From an uncultured Bacteroidales bacterium (GTDB lineage: Bacteria > Bacteroidota > Bacteroidia > Bacteroidales > P3): a stretch of 46,111 bases of DNA. The notes beneath the pieces are model-generated. The model made no database searches and was not told where the DNA came from. It saw only the letters and a program-made list of their open reading frames with translations. The stretch is taken from positions 1-46,111 of the forward strand of contig CAJONE010000008.1 of NCBI GenBank assembly GCA_905235855.1, given 5' to 3'. A program made the translations under genes and the position numbers. Positions 27,255 to 35,865 of the stretch are shown piece after piece. Within the stretch, counting starts at the first letter, position 1. Each line of letters begins with the position of its first letter.

Positions 27255-27310
27255 TGGGCTGCATGAAAAGAGAGACAGCCATATAGAAAAAACACAAATA
27301 CCGATAAAGC

Positions 27311-27718
27311 ATGAACCGTTCTGTTGTTATACTCATTGTACTTTCGATTGCCTGCCTGTCGTTTACAGGTAGCGGCCTGCGCAACTGGCAGTGCCGCAAA
27401 TGCGGCACACTGGTGTGGCAGGACCGCACTCCGTCGTACAGCGGATGTCCGGCAGGTGGAAGCCACTCGTGGGTAAACCTGGGCGAAACGGGAGACCACA
27501 ACTACCAGTGTCGCAAATGCGGCACACTTGTACGCTCTGCCCGGACACCATCCTACACAGGGTGTCCGGCTGGCAACAGCCACTCATGGGTATCGTTAGG
27601 CAATGTGGGGAACAATGCCTACCACTGCCGCAAATGCGGCACACTGGTCTACAGCGAGCGCACGCCATCGTATAGCGGCTGTCCGGCTGGCAACAGCCAC
27701 TCATGGAAAAAGTTGTAG
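27311..27718 (+). CDS. Secreted protein with three zinc-ribbon-like repeats
   Basis: This 135-residue protein has a signal peptide (MNRSVVILIVLSIACLSFTG) and then three near-identical 39-residue units. Each contains CRKCGTLV-x2-x-RTPSYxGCPAG-x-SHSW. The conserved CxxC plus Cys and His (CxxC...C...H) suggests one zinc site per unit. At DNA level, the CRKCGTL codons recur exactly 117 bp apart (27392, 27509, 27626). Zinc ribbons are rare in exported proteins, so metal or redox binding outside the cytoplasm is plausible. I do not recognise the family. Only 7 bp separate its stop from that of the converging HATPase gene. Confidence 0.8.
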   Translation: MNRSVVILIVLSIACLSFTGSGLRNWQCRKCGTLVWQDRTPSYSGCPAGGSHSWVNLGETGDHNYQCRKCGTLVRSARTPSYTGCPAGNSHSWVSLGNVGNNAYHCRKCGTLVYSERTPSYSGCPAGNSHSWKKL

Positions 27719-27725
27719 GGTGCAA

Positions 27726-28274
27726 CTATTCGTTGGCTCCGATAGCCTTGAGGTTCTCGGAAATCATCTCCTTGAGATATTTTATAATCGAAAGGTCGTT
27801 CATCGACATACCGCCGAGAGCCTCCTTGACTTCGTCGGTGTCGAAGACGAACTCATCCTGGTCGGTGATGTGGCGATAGACAAAGTGAATGTCCTCGTGT
27901 TGTGAAACAAGCATTACGATCGTGCCTGCGAGGTCGCCCATTGGGGGACGGTCCCAGTGGTTGTGCTGAAACCAGAATTCGAGACGAGTACCCTTACCCA
28001 CCTCGCTCGTCAGTCTCATGCCCCCACCGCAGTTTTCGGTATTCATCTTTATGAGCGGCAATCCGAGTCCGACCTTGCGCGTGGTGCGCGTGGTAGTGTA
28101 GGGGTCAGTGACACGTGCCATAAATTCAGGCGACATACCTTTGCCGTTGTCCTCAATCAGAAAATGGTAATCGTTTTTCAGGATGCTGTCGGTTATAGTC
28201 AGATATATATCCTTGGCATTTGCAGCGATGGAGTTCTCCATCAGGTCGTATACGTGAAGTGAGAGTTCTTTCAT
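27726..28274 (-). CDS. HATPase-domain protein of the sensory hydrogenase operon
   Basis: This 182-residue protein consists mostly of a histidine-kinase-like ATPase fold: N-box MENSIAANAKD, G1 EDNGKGM, G2 GLGLPLIK and the G3-like GKGTRLEF. It has no dimerisation/phospho-acceptor domain and no membrane segment, so it is not a complete histidine kinase. Proteins like this accompany DRTGG, PHP and HydS-type genes in anaerobes, where they may act in partner-switch or kinase signalling (known context; precise role unproven). It is the last gene of the six-gene minus-strand cluster here, 68 bp after the PHP gene with a G10 tract between them. Confidence 0.8.
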   Translation of the reverse strand: MKELSLHVYDLMENSIAANAKDIYLTITDSILKNDYHFLIEDNGKGMSPEFMARVTDPYTTTRTTRKVGLGLPLIKMNTENCGGGMRLTSEVGKGTRLEFWFQHNHWDRPPMGDLAGTIVMLVSQHEDIHFVYRHITDQDEFVFDTDEVKEALGGMSMNDLSIIKYLKEMISENLKAIGANE

Positions 28275-28332
28275 GGTGTGTGTAGGGGGGATAATCGGAA
28301 TAGTGGGAATGGGCCGAGCAAACAGAATGGTC

Positions 28333-28342
28333 GGGGGGGGGG
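28333..28342. repeat. Homopolymer G10 (C10 on the coding strand) between PHP and HATPase genes
   Basis: Ten consecutive G on the plus strand directly abut the TAG stop of the PHP gene (28343-28345). The tract is 58 bp before the HATPase start. Such runs slip easily, but here only the intergenic spacing would change. Confidence 0.9.
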
Positions 28343-29119
28343 CTACAACGTTAAAGTGTTTTTGCGAAAAGCCATCGTGTCGATCCAGCGCCCTTCGAAG
28401 TTCTGAAGAGCCTTGTGAAATTCGTCGAAAGAGCGGTGCTGCATATATATTATGTTATAGACATCGCCAATATTGTCGACAAAATGCGCATCGCTGTCAG
28501 TGATGAAGGCGAATTTCTTGAGATAGGCGTTTTTCTTGAGGAAATCCTCTTTGGTAACGAATTTGTTAATCTCCAAACCGTCGGCTCGCAAATCGGGCGG
28601 CACGAATCCAAGCTGGCTGGTGAGCGACGTGGTGCCTTTGTTGACATGTGCGGGGATGAATAGTCCACCGATACGATGAACCTCCTCGTATATGCCATCG
28701 ATATCCACATCTATGCCGTTCAACAGATGGTATTGCTCCTCGCCTACAATTTCCTCGTTTTCGTCGACAATTAGCTGATAGCCGAAACGGTCCTCGTCGT
28801 TGGGTATTTTAGGCAGGTGAATGTCGAGGAATTGCTGAAACTCGTCGAGTTGGTCGTCGGTCTCGAAGAACGAGAGGCAATGTGCCTCCTCCTGCGACGT
28901 AACCTCAACCCCGCCGAGGACGAAAAGACCTTTGTCGCGCCCAATTTTTTGCGTAACCTTTACCTGCCGTGTGGTGTTGTGGTCGGATATGGCAATCATA
29001 TCCAACCCCCGTTCGAGAGCCCTGTTGACAATGTTGACAGGACTCATCTCCAAGTCGCCGCAGGGAGAGAGGACGGTATGGATATGCAAGTCGGCCTTGT
29101 ATGGAATTAGCTGGCTCAC
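28343..29119 (-). CDS. PHP-domain metal-dependent phosphoesterase
   Basis: This 258-residue cytoplasmic protein has the PHP signatures ADLHIHTVLSPCGDLEMSP (metal-binding HxH), MIAISDHNTT, IPAHVNKG and FITDSDAHFVD. PHP enzymes hydrolyse phosphoesters with two or three metal ions, and these ligands look intact. The substrate in hydrogenase-linked clusters is unknown; a nucleotide or a phosphoprotein are possible inferences. Its start overlaps the end of the DRTGG gene (29116-29119, ATGA), which shows translational coupling and places it firmly in the operon. Confidence 0.88.
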   Translation of the reverse strand: MSQLIPYKADLHIHTVLSPCGDLEMSPVNIVNRALERGLDMIAISDHNTTRQVKVTQKIGRDKGLFVLGGVEVTSQEEAHCLSFFETDDQLDEFQQFLDIHLPKIPNDEDRFGYQLIVDENEEIVGEEQYHLLNGIDVDIDGIYEEVHRIGGLFIPAHVNKGTTSLTSQLGFVPPDLRADGLEINKFVTKEDFLKKNAYLKKFAFITDSDAHFVDNIGDVYNIIYMQHRSFDEFHKALQNFEGRWIDTMAFRKNTLTL

Positions 29120-29448
29120 TTTAGGAGTTCGTATATTTTACCGACGGTCTCGTAGGTCTGCATCGATGTGCCGAGAAAGGGGATGCCCTCTTCGTTGCTT
29201 TGTTCGAGGGTGTCGGGAGCTGCCTGCTGGTTTTTGACAAGAATGACACAAGCGAGCTCTTTGAGCGAGGCAATAGCCATCACGTTCTTGTGGGTTTGCA
29301 GTGTTACCCACACGTTGTTCATCTCGGCATTGCCCATAACATCGCTCAGAAGATCGGAGACATAGCAGCCCTCAATCTCGCGGTCCAATCCGCTCTCGCC
29401 AGAGAGCACCTTAAGTTGAAGCTTTTCGACAAGTTCTTTTACTTTCAT
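29116..29448 (-). CDS. DRTGG-domain protein (second copy in the operon)
   Basis: This 110-residue protein is a stand-alone DRTGG-like domain (MKVKELVEKLQLKVLSGE, then GCYVSDLLSDVMGNAEMNNVWVTLQTH, ending GKIYELL). DRTGG domains occur next to CBS domains and with phosphotransacetylase, and are thought to bind a ligand. It is clearly related to the other DRTGG gene at 31604-31945: both have the pattern SDL(L/M)SDV and a hydrophobic 'AIIV(R/K)N' strand. It lies between the HydS-like gene (42 bp gap) and the PHP gene (4-bp overlap). Confidence 0.8.
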   Translation of the reverse strand: MKVKELVEKLQLKVLSGESGLDREIEGCYVSDLLSDVMGNAEMNNVWVTLQTHKNVMAIASLKELACVILVKNQQAAPDTLEQSNEEGIPFLGTSMQTYETVGKIYELLK

Positions 29449-29490
29449 CGTAATTGTTTTGTTTTTTTATTGATATTTTGAAATAAGTGT

Positions 29491-30870
29491 TCAATCTCTG
29501 TACAATTCGCCCGATATGCGGTCATCGCCCCAGATTCGTTTCATTTTTTCGACGCACTCGAGGGGCGAAAGCCTGCCTGTTTTTTCGAGGTGGCGCTGGT
29601 AGAAGACGCAATCCTCGATGCTGCCTTTGCCGCACACATGGTCTGTAGCAAGTGAATCACAGGTGGGCGAGCCGCAGAGACCGCAATCGATTTGCGGCAG
29701 GCAGTCTTTTAACTTTTTGATTCGCTCCATTTTCGCAATAGCCTTGGCTATGTCGGGGTCGAGGGTCATTACGGAGCGAGGCTGCACGGCCTCGACACCG
29801 CTGCATTCGATGAGATACTCTTTCTGCGAGTCCATTTCACGTTCGCGCGGCACCTCGCCGTTGCGCTCCCGTTCGGCAGCTTTGCGAGCGCGTCCAAACA
29901 TACGCTCACTGCATAGGAAACGGTTCTCGCACGAGAGGGTTGCACCCGCACACGACTGGTCGCAGGCTCGCAATTCGAGAAACTGAACGCCTTCAATCTC
30001 GTCGTTTTCGAGCTTTTCAAGGAAGTCGATCACATTATGTATGCCATCGATGGCGTAGGAACGTTTCGCCATACAGATGCGTCGCTCGCCGTTAGTGAGT
30101 GTCGAAAGGATCGCATCGGCCGAGAGCCGCGGCGTCTGCAAGGGCGGAAAGACATAATCTTTGCCCTGCTCCTTGATTTTCTTGAAAACAATGTTGTAGA
30201 GCGAGTCCATATTGATTACACCGTCGATGATAGACTTCACCTCGCCCACAGGACTTTTAACGGCGGCAATCTTGGCAGCGCACGGAGTGACGTAGAATAT
30301 ACCGATTTCGTTGCGGGGAACGCCACCGTCGGTCAATTTTTTCAGCGCATAGGTGGCGGAGATGTCGAGCGGGGCCTTCAACGGTATGATGTTGTCGACC
30401 AGCGAAGGGTATTTAACCTGAATGAGACGCACAATGGCAGGACAGAAACTGGATATGAGCGGCTGCTTGTCAGCATTTTCGCGTGCATAGCGGTTCTTAG
30501 CCTCGGCATAGATAAGCGCCGACGACTCGACCTCAAACACGTGACGAAAGCCCAAATCCTTCAAAGCGGCATAAATACGTGACACTCGCAACTCGTCGGG
30601 AAACTGACCGAGAAAGACGGCAGGTATCAGAGCCACACTGTGTGGATAATTGTGAATCTGGCCAAAATCGTCCTGCTTAATGTATATCGCCTTCATTGGG
30701 CACTCCGAATAGCAGATGCCGCAGTCGATACAACGTCCGGCGTCGATATGGGCATTTCCGTGGCGAATACGGATTGCCTCGGTGGGACATATTTTCATAC
30801 AATGCGAGCAGCCGATACACTTGTCGCTGTCTACATCAAGGGAGTGGTAAAATGTTTGGTCGTCGTTCAT
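29491..30870 (-). CDS. Sensory-type [FeFe]-hydrogenase (HydS-like, group D)
   Basis: This 459-residue cytoplasmic protein starts with two 4Fe-4S ferredoxin motifs (CIGCSHCMKICP, CIDCGICYSECP). The H-cluster domain follows. Its four cysteine ligands are kept: Cys143 in SFCPA (L1), Cys197 in TPCAAK (L2), and Cys303/Cys307 in ACDQSC (L3). The residue before Cys143 is Phe, whereas catalytic enzymes have the proton-relay Cys there. The C-terminus adds another Fe-S motif (CLPQIDCGLCGSPTC near 390-404). Loss of the proton path and the neighbours (DRTGG, PHP, ATPase proteins) match group D sensory hydrogenases, which are thought to report H2 or redox state. Turnover of H2 is expected to be slow or absent. 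Confidence 0.87.
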   Translation of the reverse strand: MNDDQTFYHSLDVDSDKCIGCSHCMKICPTEAIRIRHGNAHIDAGRCIDCGICYSECPMKAIYIKQDDFGQIHNYPHSVALIPAVFLGQFPDELRVSRIYAALKDLGFRHVFEVESSALIYAEAKNRYARENADKQPLISSFCPAIVRLIQVKYPSLVDNIIPLKAPLDISATYALKKLTDGGVPRNEIGIFYVTPCAAKIAAVKSPVGEVKSIIDGVINMDSLYNIVFKKIKEQGKDYVFPPLQTPRLSADAILSTLTNGERRICMAKRSYAIDGIHNVIDFLEKLENDEIEGVQFLELRACDQSCAGATLSCENRFLCSERMFGRARKAAERERNGEVPREREMDSQKEYLIECSGVEAVQPRSVMTLDPDIAKAIAKMERIKKLKDCLPQIDCGLCGSPTCDSLATDHVCGKGSIEDCVFYQRHLEKTGRLSPLECVEKMKRIWGDDRISGELYRD

Positions 30871-30962
30871 CGATGATATTGTTTATGCGCCTGTTTCAAA
30901 TGAAATCGACAAAAGTGAATTTTGTAAATAACGATGATTCAAAGTTTGTCACACAATAGTAT

Positions 30963-31376
30963 TCACGTGAAGTTCACCTCCATGTCGACAGTGGTCCCCA
31001 CACCAACCTCGGAGCTGACATTCAGTTTGTCGACATTTTTTTGCATATTGGGCAAACCCATGCCGGCGCCGAACCCCATGTCGCGCACTTCGGGACGTGC
31101 GGTGGAGTAACCCTCCTGCATGGCCAATGCGATGTCGGGGATGCCGGGACCCTTGTCGGCCACCGTCATCTTGATTTTGTCGGATTCGATATCGACCGAC
31201 ACCTTGCCCCCGTATGCATGTGCGATGGCGTTTACTTCCGCCTCATACAGCGCAACGACAACGCGTTTTATGACGGTCGGATTGACATTAAGCTGTTTGA
31301 GTGTCTTCTTTACCGAACTGGAAGCCGTTCCGGCATTCACAAAATCACCCTCGACTACAGTGTATTCCAAATGCAT
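30963..31376 (-). CDS. RsbW-like anti-sigma-type ATPase
   Basis: This 137-residue protein is a small GHKL ATPase of the RsbW/SpoIIAB kind: N-box YEAEVNAIAHAYGG, G1 VADKGPGIPDI, G2 GFGAGMGLPNMQ, and GVGTTVDMEV at the end. RsbW-type proteins phosphorylate an antagonist or bind a sigma factor; no antagonist or sigma gene is visible in this window. In HydS-type operons such ATPases are a standard member, next to DRTGG. It lies 92 bp upstream of the HydS-like gene. A -7-like element is found 44 bp upstream. Confidence 0.85.
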   Translation of the reverse strand: MHLEYTVVEGDFVNAGTASSSVKKTLKQLNVNPTVIKRVVVALYEAEVNAIAHAYGGKVSVDIESDKIKMTVADKGPGIPDIALAMQEGYSTARPEVRDMGFGAGMGLPNMQKNVDKLNVSSEVGVGTTVDMEVNFT

Positions 31377-31419
31377 AATACTAATTTATCTACTTTTTAT
31401 TTGATTCAATGGCGATTTT

Positions 31420-31427
31420 CAAACCTA
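31420..31427 (-). promoter_or_regulatory. Candidate -7 element before the RsbW-like gene
   Basis: The minus strand reads TAGGTTTG (TAnnTTTG), giving a leader of about 37 nt. It is the only such match in the 227-bp gap 31377-31603, which otherwise holds nothing I recognise. It could be an internal promoter of the operon. Confidence 0.35.
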
Positions 31428-31603
31428 TAAGCTGTTTGAACTGTTTTGATTGTATTTTTCCCTGTCGGGAAACGGCCAGAAGCCATTAGACAGTGAGGAA
31501 TCGACAGTGGAGTCGAATGGTCGACCGTTGAGTTTCGGTGTAAAGGGCCTGCACAAATGCCGAAACGAAATCTGGATTTATCGCACGAATTCAAGGCAGT
31601 TTA

Positions 31604-31945
31604 TTAATAAAGAGGTTGTATCCCAGCGTCATACAGCAGACCGCATGTTTTGAACAGCGAATAGGGGCAGGCCAAAATGGTCATCTCGTTCTCTTCAGCC
31701 AGTTCGAGCATCTCGTCCGACGGCTTCTTGTTGCGCACAATGATTGCCACCGTCAAACCGGCCATGTCGCAGGTACGTATTGTCTGAACATTGCACAATC
31801 CGGTGATAAGGATTGGTGTTTCCTTCAGCGTGAGGACATCGCTCATCAAGTCGGACGCGAAGGCCTTGGTTACATCCTCGTCGAGGCGATTCTCGCCGAC
31901 GAGGACCTGTGCATCTAAAAGCTTTACTATTTCTTTGAGTGTCAT
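31604..31945 (-). CDS. DRTGG-domain protein (first copy in the operon)
   Basis: This 113-residue protein (ATG 31945, MTLKEIVKLLDAQVLVGE) is a single DRTGG-like domain ending LLYDAGIQPLY. It resembles the second copy at 29116-29448 in length and motifs (FASDLMSDVLTL; TVAIIVRNKKPSD). The frame is open further upstream to 32008, but the residues there look non-coding and the sequence from MTLKEI fits the domain start. It is the first gene of the minus-strand sensory hydrogenase cluster. No clear promoter is visible in the 140 bp before it. Confidence 0.78.
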   Translation of the reverse strand: MTLKEIVKLLDAQVLVGENRLDEDVTKAFASDLMSDVLTLKETPILITGLCNVQTIRTCDMAGLTVAIIVRNKKPSDEMLELAEENEMTILACPYSLFKTCGLLYDAGIQPLY

Positions 31946-32085
31946 GATTTGATTTGTAATGGATGTTTGTTCTCTGTATGTTAAATTAATCGGGCACCGG
32001 TAGAACAAGGAGCGCCAAAGCTTTATGCCCCATTCGGGATAGTGTTTTTATCAATTCACTTTTGACATTTGGTTTGCACAACTGT

Positions 32086-33711
32086 CTATTTTTTCCCTCG
32101 TTTTTCTCTGACCAGACGCACAGCCAACCCATTGCTGCGAGTGTCGCTGCCGTTGCTTACAGTCTCGGTCGAAAAAATCACCGCAGCCCCCATAAGACTG
32201 TTGTTCCCTTCCGATGCAGCCCAGTAGCGCCCATAGGTGTTGCGCCCCCACTCCTTTTCGCCATAGGTAAGATTCCCCACAGCTGGCAAGAATACGGCGC
32301 CAATCTGCTCCATCTCGCTCCACTGCCGACTGTTGTAGACATTAGTCTGGTAGCCGCGACGATTGCCCGGCGTGAAAGTGCAACTCTTGGGGGTGTGCCA
32401 CACATCGGGTAGAAGCACCAAACCCGTGTGGCCACACACTGTTGCAAGCCCCTGTTTCTGTGCCGCATTGCTGCGACGGCTCAACAGGTATCGCCACTCG
32501 TCGGCGGTGAGAGTACGCCACTTGCCGGGACGCACGTCGGCTCCCCAGTCGCTGAATTGGGCATACTTTGTGGCATCAGCATCGTTCAACGTCGGGTTTG
32601 AGCCAGTGCCCCAACGGAAAAACTCGACCTTGCCCGACCGCGAACTCGGATGATCATACTGCCTCGCCGCAAACTGGTACTTCTTGTCCTTTAAATCGTA
32701 ACGGAGGTTGCCCGGGGCAAAATAAACCTGAAGACGTTCGGAAACCGAAAATCCCGAAACCTCGGTCACGTAGCTTATTGCGGCATTGCCTCCAATATAA
32801 AGGGTCAGCGTGTCGGCCTTGTGCGGAGTAATCCGGGCGGTGAAGTGATTGCCTATGCGCATCCAAGTGGCACTCTCTATTATCGAATCGCCCGCACTGC
32901 TACGAATCCACAGCTCAGTCGACATAACCATTTTCTCGATCTCAAACGTGTATGTTTGACCGGCTATAAGCGTGCGACTCTTGGGTATGTTGACAAACTG
33001 CACCTTAGTCCACGGACGATACTGGTAGTTATCGTAGAAAATCGGCGGACGCTCACGTTTCTGACAAATGTCGTATAACTGCTTTCCTTCAAGTCCATAC
33101 TGGCCGAGATAGGGATAGAGCGTGGGCAGCGACTTAAACCGTTTCTGCTCTATTGGCTTATCAATCAACTGGTCATCTTTCTTGTCGGGATAATGGGTGA
33201 AAATCATCCAATAGGGATCCACATCGAACCATTCCCCGCGGTTGTCGTTAACCTGAAAAACTCCATCGTCGGTGATATAACCAGCACCCCACATAGGGTC
33301 TACAAGTAACTGGCGTTTGTCGATTTTGACAATCACCCAATGATGGACATTCAATTTCTTTGTCGTGCTTTTCCCTGTCACTTTCAGAACATTCTCGCAA
33401 CAGTTGCCTTTCACCACACGAGCCTCGATACCCACGGCAGAGACAAGTTTGACATACAAATCGGCATAGCCCTCGCTACGAGCCTCCCTACTGTTCCAAA
33501 CATCCTCGGCCGTCTGGGTTTTATGTTCCGTCGAGTGGATTATGTTCTCACACTCCCAGTTATAAATCGCCTTGGCACGCTGCAGCGGGCTGCTTCCGCC
33601 TCGGGTTATCTTTTCGGCACGCTCTTTCCAAGTATTGTCACCTTGCGCTATTGTCTCCTGCGGTGACAGAGCGAAAAACAACAGGAGCGAAGCGAATAAA
33701 AAGTTTTTCAT
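32086..33711 (-). CDS. Secreted transglutaminase-like protein lacking the catalytic Cys
   Basis: This 541-residue protein has the signal peptide MKNFLFASLLLFFALSPQETIAQG. Residues ~25-190 are transglutaminase-like (RAKAIYNWECENI; SREARSEGYADLYVKLVSAVGIEARVVKG; HHWVIVKID; LVDPMWGAGY). The usual catalytic motif GxCxGYA is ARSEGYA here, so Ser takes the place of Cys, while the His and Asp remain. The C-terminal ~200 residues (VYFAPGNLRYD...KYQFAARQYD, EFFRWGTGSNP, WRTLTADEWRYLLSRR, AVRLVREKRGKK) resemble a domain common in Bacteroidales surface lipoproteins. The protein is probably a binding rather than a crosslinking or peptidase protein. It lies upstream of the hydrogenase cluster on the same strand but seems unrelated. 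Confidence 0.82.
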   Translation of the reverse strand: MKNFLFASLLLFFALSPQETIAQGDNTWKERAEKITRGGSSPLQRAKAIYNWECENIIHSTEHKTQTAEDVWNSREARSEGYADLYVKLVSAVGIEARVVKGNCCENVLKVTGKSTTKKLNVHHWVIVKIDKRQLLVDPMWGAGYITDDGVFQVNDNRGEWFDVDPYWMIFTHYPDKKDDQLIDKPIEQKRFKSLPTLYPYLGQYGLEGKQLYDICQKRERPPIFYDNYQYRPWTKVQFVNIPKSRTLIAGQTYTFEIEKMVMSTELWIRSSAGDSIIESATWMRIGNHFTARITPHKADTLTLYIGGNAAISYVTEVSGFSVSERLQVYFAPGNLRYDLKDKKYQFAARQYDHPSSRSGKVEFFRWGTGSNPTLNDADATKYAQFSDWGADVRPGKWRTLTADEWRYLLSRRSNAAQKQGLATVCGHTGLVLLPDVWHTPKSCTFTPGNRRGYQTNVYNSRQWSEMEQIGAVFLPAVGNLTYGEKEWGRNTYGRYWAASEGNNSLMGAAVIFSTETVSNGSDTRSNGLAVRLVREKRGKK

Positions 33712-33981
33712 AACACTTAAATATATGAATATTAACGTTCAGTTTGCCCTATTATTACATGCCTCCCTTCCCAAAAAAGTAAAAAAATCAAAAAAACTTA
33801 TGCCAACACATTGTAATCCATGTCTTTCGCAATTCAGATCCCTCATTTTCCATCTATCAGCGGCGGTTTTTATAAGACTCTCGGTTTGAGTGTCAACCAT
33901 AACAGCAATTGCACCCTACGAGTGGCGGCAAAAAGCAGTAGCACCTATAAAAAAATTCCGCTCTATAATCTATTTCCCGAA

Positions 33982-34017
33982 GGCGACACGTCACGTGCCG
34001 CCTTTTTCGTAACTTTG
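33982..34017 (+). promoter_or_regulatory. lysS promoter with an overlapping 21-bp dyad
   Basis: TAACTTTG (34010-34017) followed by CA is a good -7 element and predicts a leader of about 65 nt to ATG 34089. Just upstream, GGCGACACGT and ACGTGCCGCC (33982-34002, centre C) form a near-perfect dyad with one mismatch. It covers the -33 region, where no TTTG is seen, so it may be an operator. The rest of 33712-34088 is A/T-rich and holds nothing else I recognise. Confidence 0.55.
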
Positions 34018-34088
34018 CAATCTCATTGATTCACATCAAAAGATGTGAACGTAACTGTTACAATTTTAATAGTCAAATATTTAATAGG

Positions 34089-35807
34089 ATGGCAGAACTT
34101 ACCGAACAAGAACAAATACGCAGAAATTCGCTGAACGAGCTTCGCAACCTTGGCATCAACCCCTATCCGGCGGCGCTATACGAAGTGAACGCGAAATCGG
34201 ACGAGATACTAGACCAATTCCCAAAAGACAACACCCTTTTCCAAAACATAAGCATTGCGGGGCGCATCATGAGCCGCCGCATTATGGGTGCCGCCTCGTT
34301 TGTAGAGCTACAGGATCCCCACGGACGAATTCAACTGTATGTGAAACGCGATGAGATCTGCCCTGGTGAGGACAAAACCCTTTACAACACCGTCTTCAAA
34401 CGACTGCTCGACATCGGCGACATCATCGGCGTTACGGGCTACGTGTTCGTCACACAGATGGGTGAAACCTCGATACACGTGAAAAGCTTGACAGTGCTGA
34501 GCAAAAGCCTGCGCCCGCTGCCGATTGTGAAAGAGAAAGACGGCAAGGTATACGATGCCTTCACCGACCCTGAACAACGCTACCGGATGCGTTATGTTGA
34601 CTTGATTGTAAACCCACAAGTGCGTGAGACATTCGTGAAACGGGCAAAAATTGTCAACCTCATGCGCGACTATTTCAACGAGCAGGGTTATCTCGAAGTA
34701 GACACACCGGTGCTGCAGTCGATTCCGGGTGGAGCTTCGGCACGCCCGTTTATCACCCATCATAACGCTCTCAATATTGACCTGTATCTCCGCATCGCCA
34801 ACGAGCTATACCTAAAACGACTGATTGTGGGCGGATATGCCGGTGTGTACGAGTTCTCGCGCAACTTCCGCAACGAAGGCATGGATCGCACGCACAACCC
34901 CGAGTTCACATGCATGGAGATATATGTGGCCTACAAGGACTATAACTGGATGATGTCGTTTGTCGAAACAATGTTGAGTCGCATCGCGATGGCACTGCAC
35001 GGCACCACCAAAGTGAGCGTGTGGGGCAACGAAATCGACTTCAATCCTCCGTTCCGGCGCGCCCCGATGTGCGACCTTATCAAAGAAGAAACAGGAATTG
35101 ACGTGACCAACATGGATGAAGGACAACTGCGCGAAGCCTGCAAACAACTCGGCGTTGAAACCGACCCCACAATGGGCAAGGGCAAACTGATTGACGCCAT
35201 ATTTGGCGAAAAATGCGAACACAAGCTCATTCAGCCCACCTTCGTCACCGACTACCCGATTGAAATGTCGCCGCTTTGCAAGCGCCACCGCAACAATCCC
35301 AACCTTACCGAACGATTCGAATTGTTCGTATGCGGCAAAGAGCTGGCCAACGCCTACTCAGAACTCAACGACCCAATCGACCAGCTGCAACGCTTTCAGG
35401 AACAATTGCGACTCAGCGAAAAAGGCGACGACGAAGCCATGTTTATCGATATGGACTTTGTTCGAGCACTCGAATTCGGCATGCCGCCAACATCGGGTAT
35501 GGGCATCGGCATCGACCGCCTGGTGATGATGATGACTGGCGAACAGAGCATCCAGGATGTGCTCCTTTTCCCCCAAATGAAACCGGAAAAGAAGGCCACC
35601 GTCACCACCGACGAGGAGTTTGTCGCACGCGGGGTCACGAGCGAGTGGATTCCCATGTTACGCAAGGCCGGCGTCAACACAATAACGCAACTCAAAGAGG
35701 CCAACCCGAACAAACTCTACAACGACCTTAACGGCCTGCGCAAAAAACACAAACTCGACATCCCGCCAATTCAGAAAGAAACCGTCGAAAGCTGGATAAA
35801 CAACTAA
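34089..35807 (+). CDS. lysS: Lysyl-tRNA synthetase (class II)
   Basis: This 572-residue enzyme charges tRNA-Lys with lysine. It has an N-terminal OB-fold anticodon domain ([22 protein letters not shown]) and a class II core. Motif 1 lies around [26 protein letters not shown], motif 2 at [20 protein letters not shown], and motif 3 at [18 protein letters not shown]. The last ~70 residues (after [12 protein letters not shown]) form an extra helical domain found in Bacteroidota LysRS ([20 protein letters not shown]). ATG 34089 (MAELTEQEQ) is chosen since the promoter at 34010 excludes a start at 34026. Downstream genes for an MBL hydrolase and Ung are on the same strand. Confidence 0.96.
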   Translation: MAELTEQEQIRRNSLNELRNLGINPYPAALYEVNAKSDEILDQFPKDNTLFQNISIAGRIMSRRIMGAASFVELQDPHGRIQLYVKRDEICPGEDKTLYNTVFKRLLDIGDIIGVTGYVFVTQMGETSIHVKSLTVLSKSLRPLPIVKEKDGKVYDAFTDPEQRYRMRYVDLIVNPQVRETFVKRAKIVNLMRDYFNEQGYLEVDTPVLQSIPGGASARPFITHHNALNIDLYLRIANELYLKRLIVGGYAGVYEFSRNFRNEGMDRTHNPEFTCMEIYVAYKDYNWMMSFVETMLSRIAMALHGTTKVSVWGNEIDFNPPFRRAPMCDLIKEETGIDVTNMDEGQLREACKQLGVETDPTMGKGKLIDAIFGEKCEHKLIQPTFVTDYPIEMSPLCKRHRNNPNLTERFELFVCGKELANAYSELNDPIDQLQRFQEQLRLSEKGDDEAMFIDMDFVRALEFGMPPTSGMGIGIDRLVMMMTGEQSIQDVLLFPQMKPEKKATVTTDEEFVARGVTSEWIPMLRKAGVNTITQLKEANPNKLYNDLNGLRKKHKLDIPPIQKETVESWINN

Positions 35808-35865
35808 CCGAAACTACTGCACATTTTTAGTCATCTTTTGCAACATTCACCATAACAAATAGGCA

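Noticed and set aside
27024-27286. Transposase or phage remnant sought near the M28/zinc-ribbon genes because of the mixed gene set
   Set aside because: No integrase, transposase motif or terminal repeats are seen there; genes look chromosomal.
31406-31653. Short frames in the 31377-31603 gap
   Set aside because: No promoter, start or conserved motif; probably intergenic.
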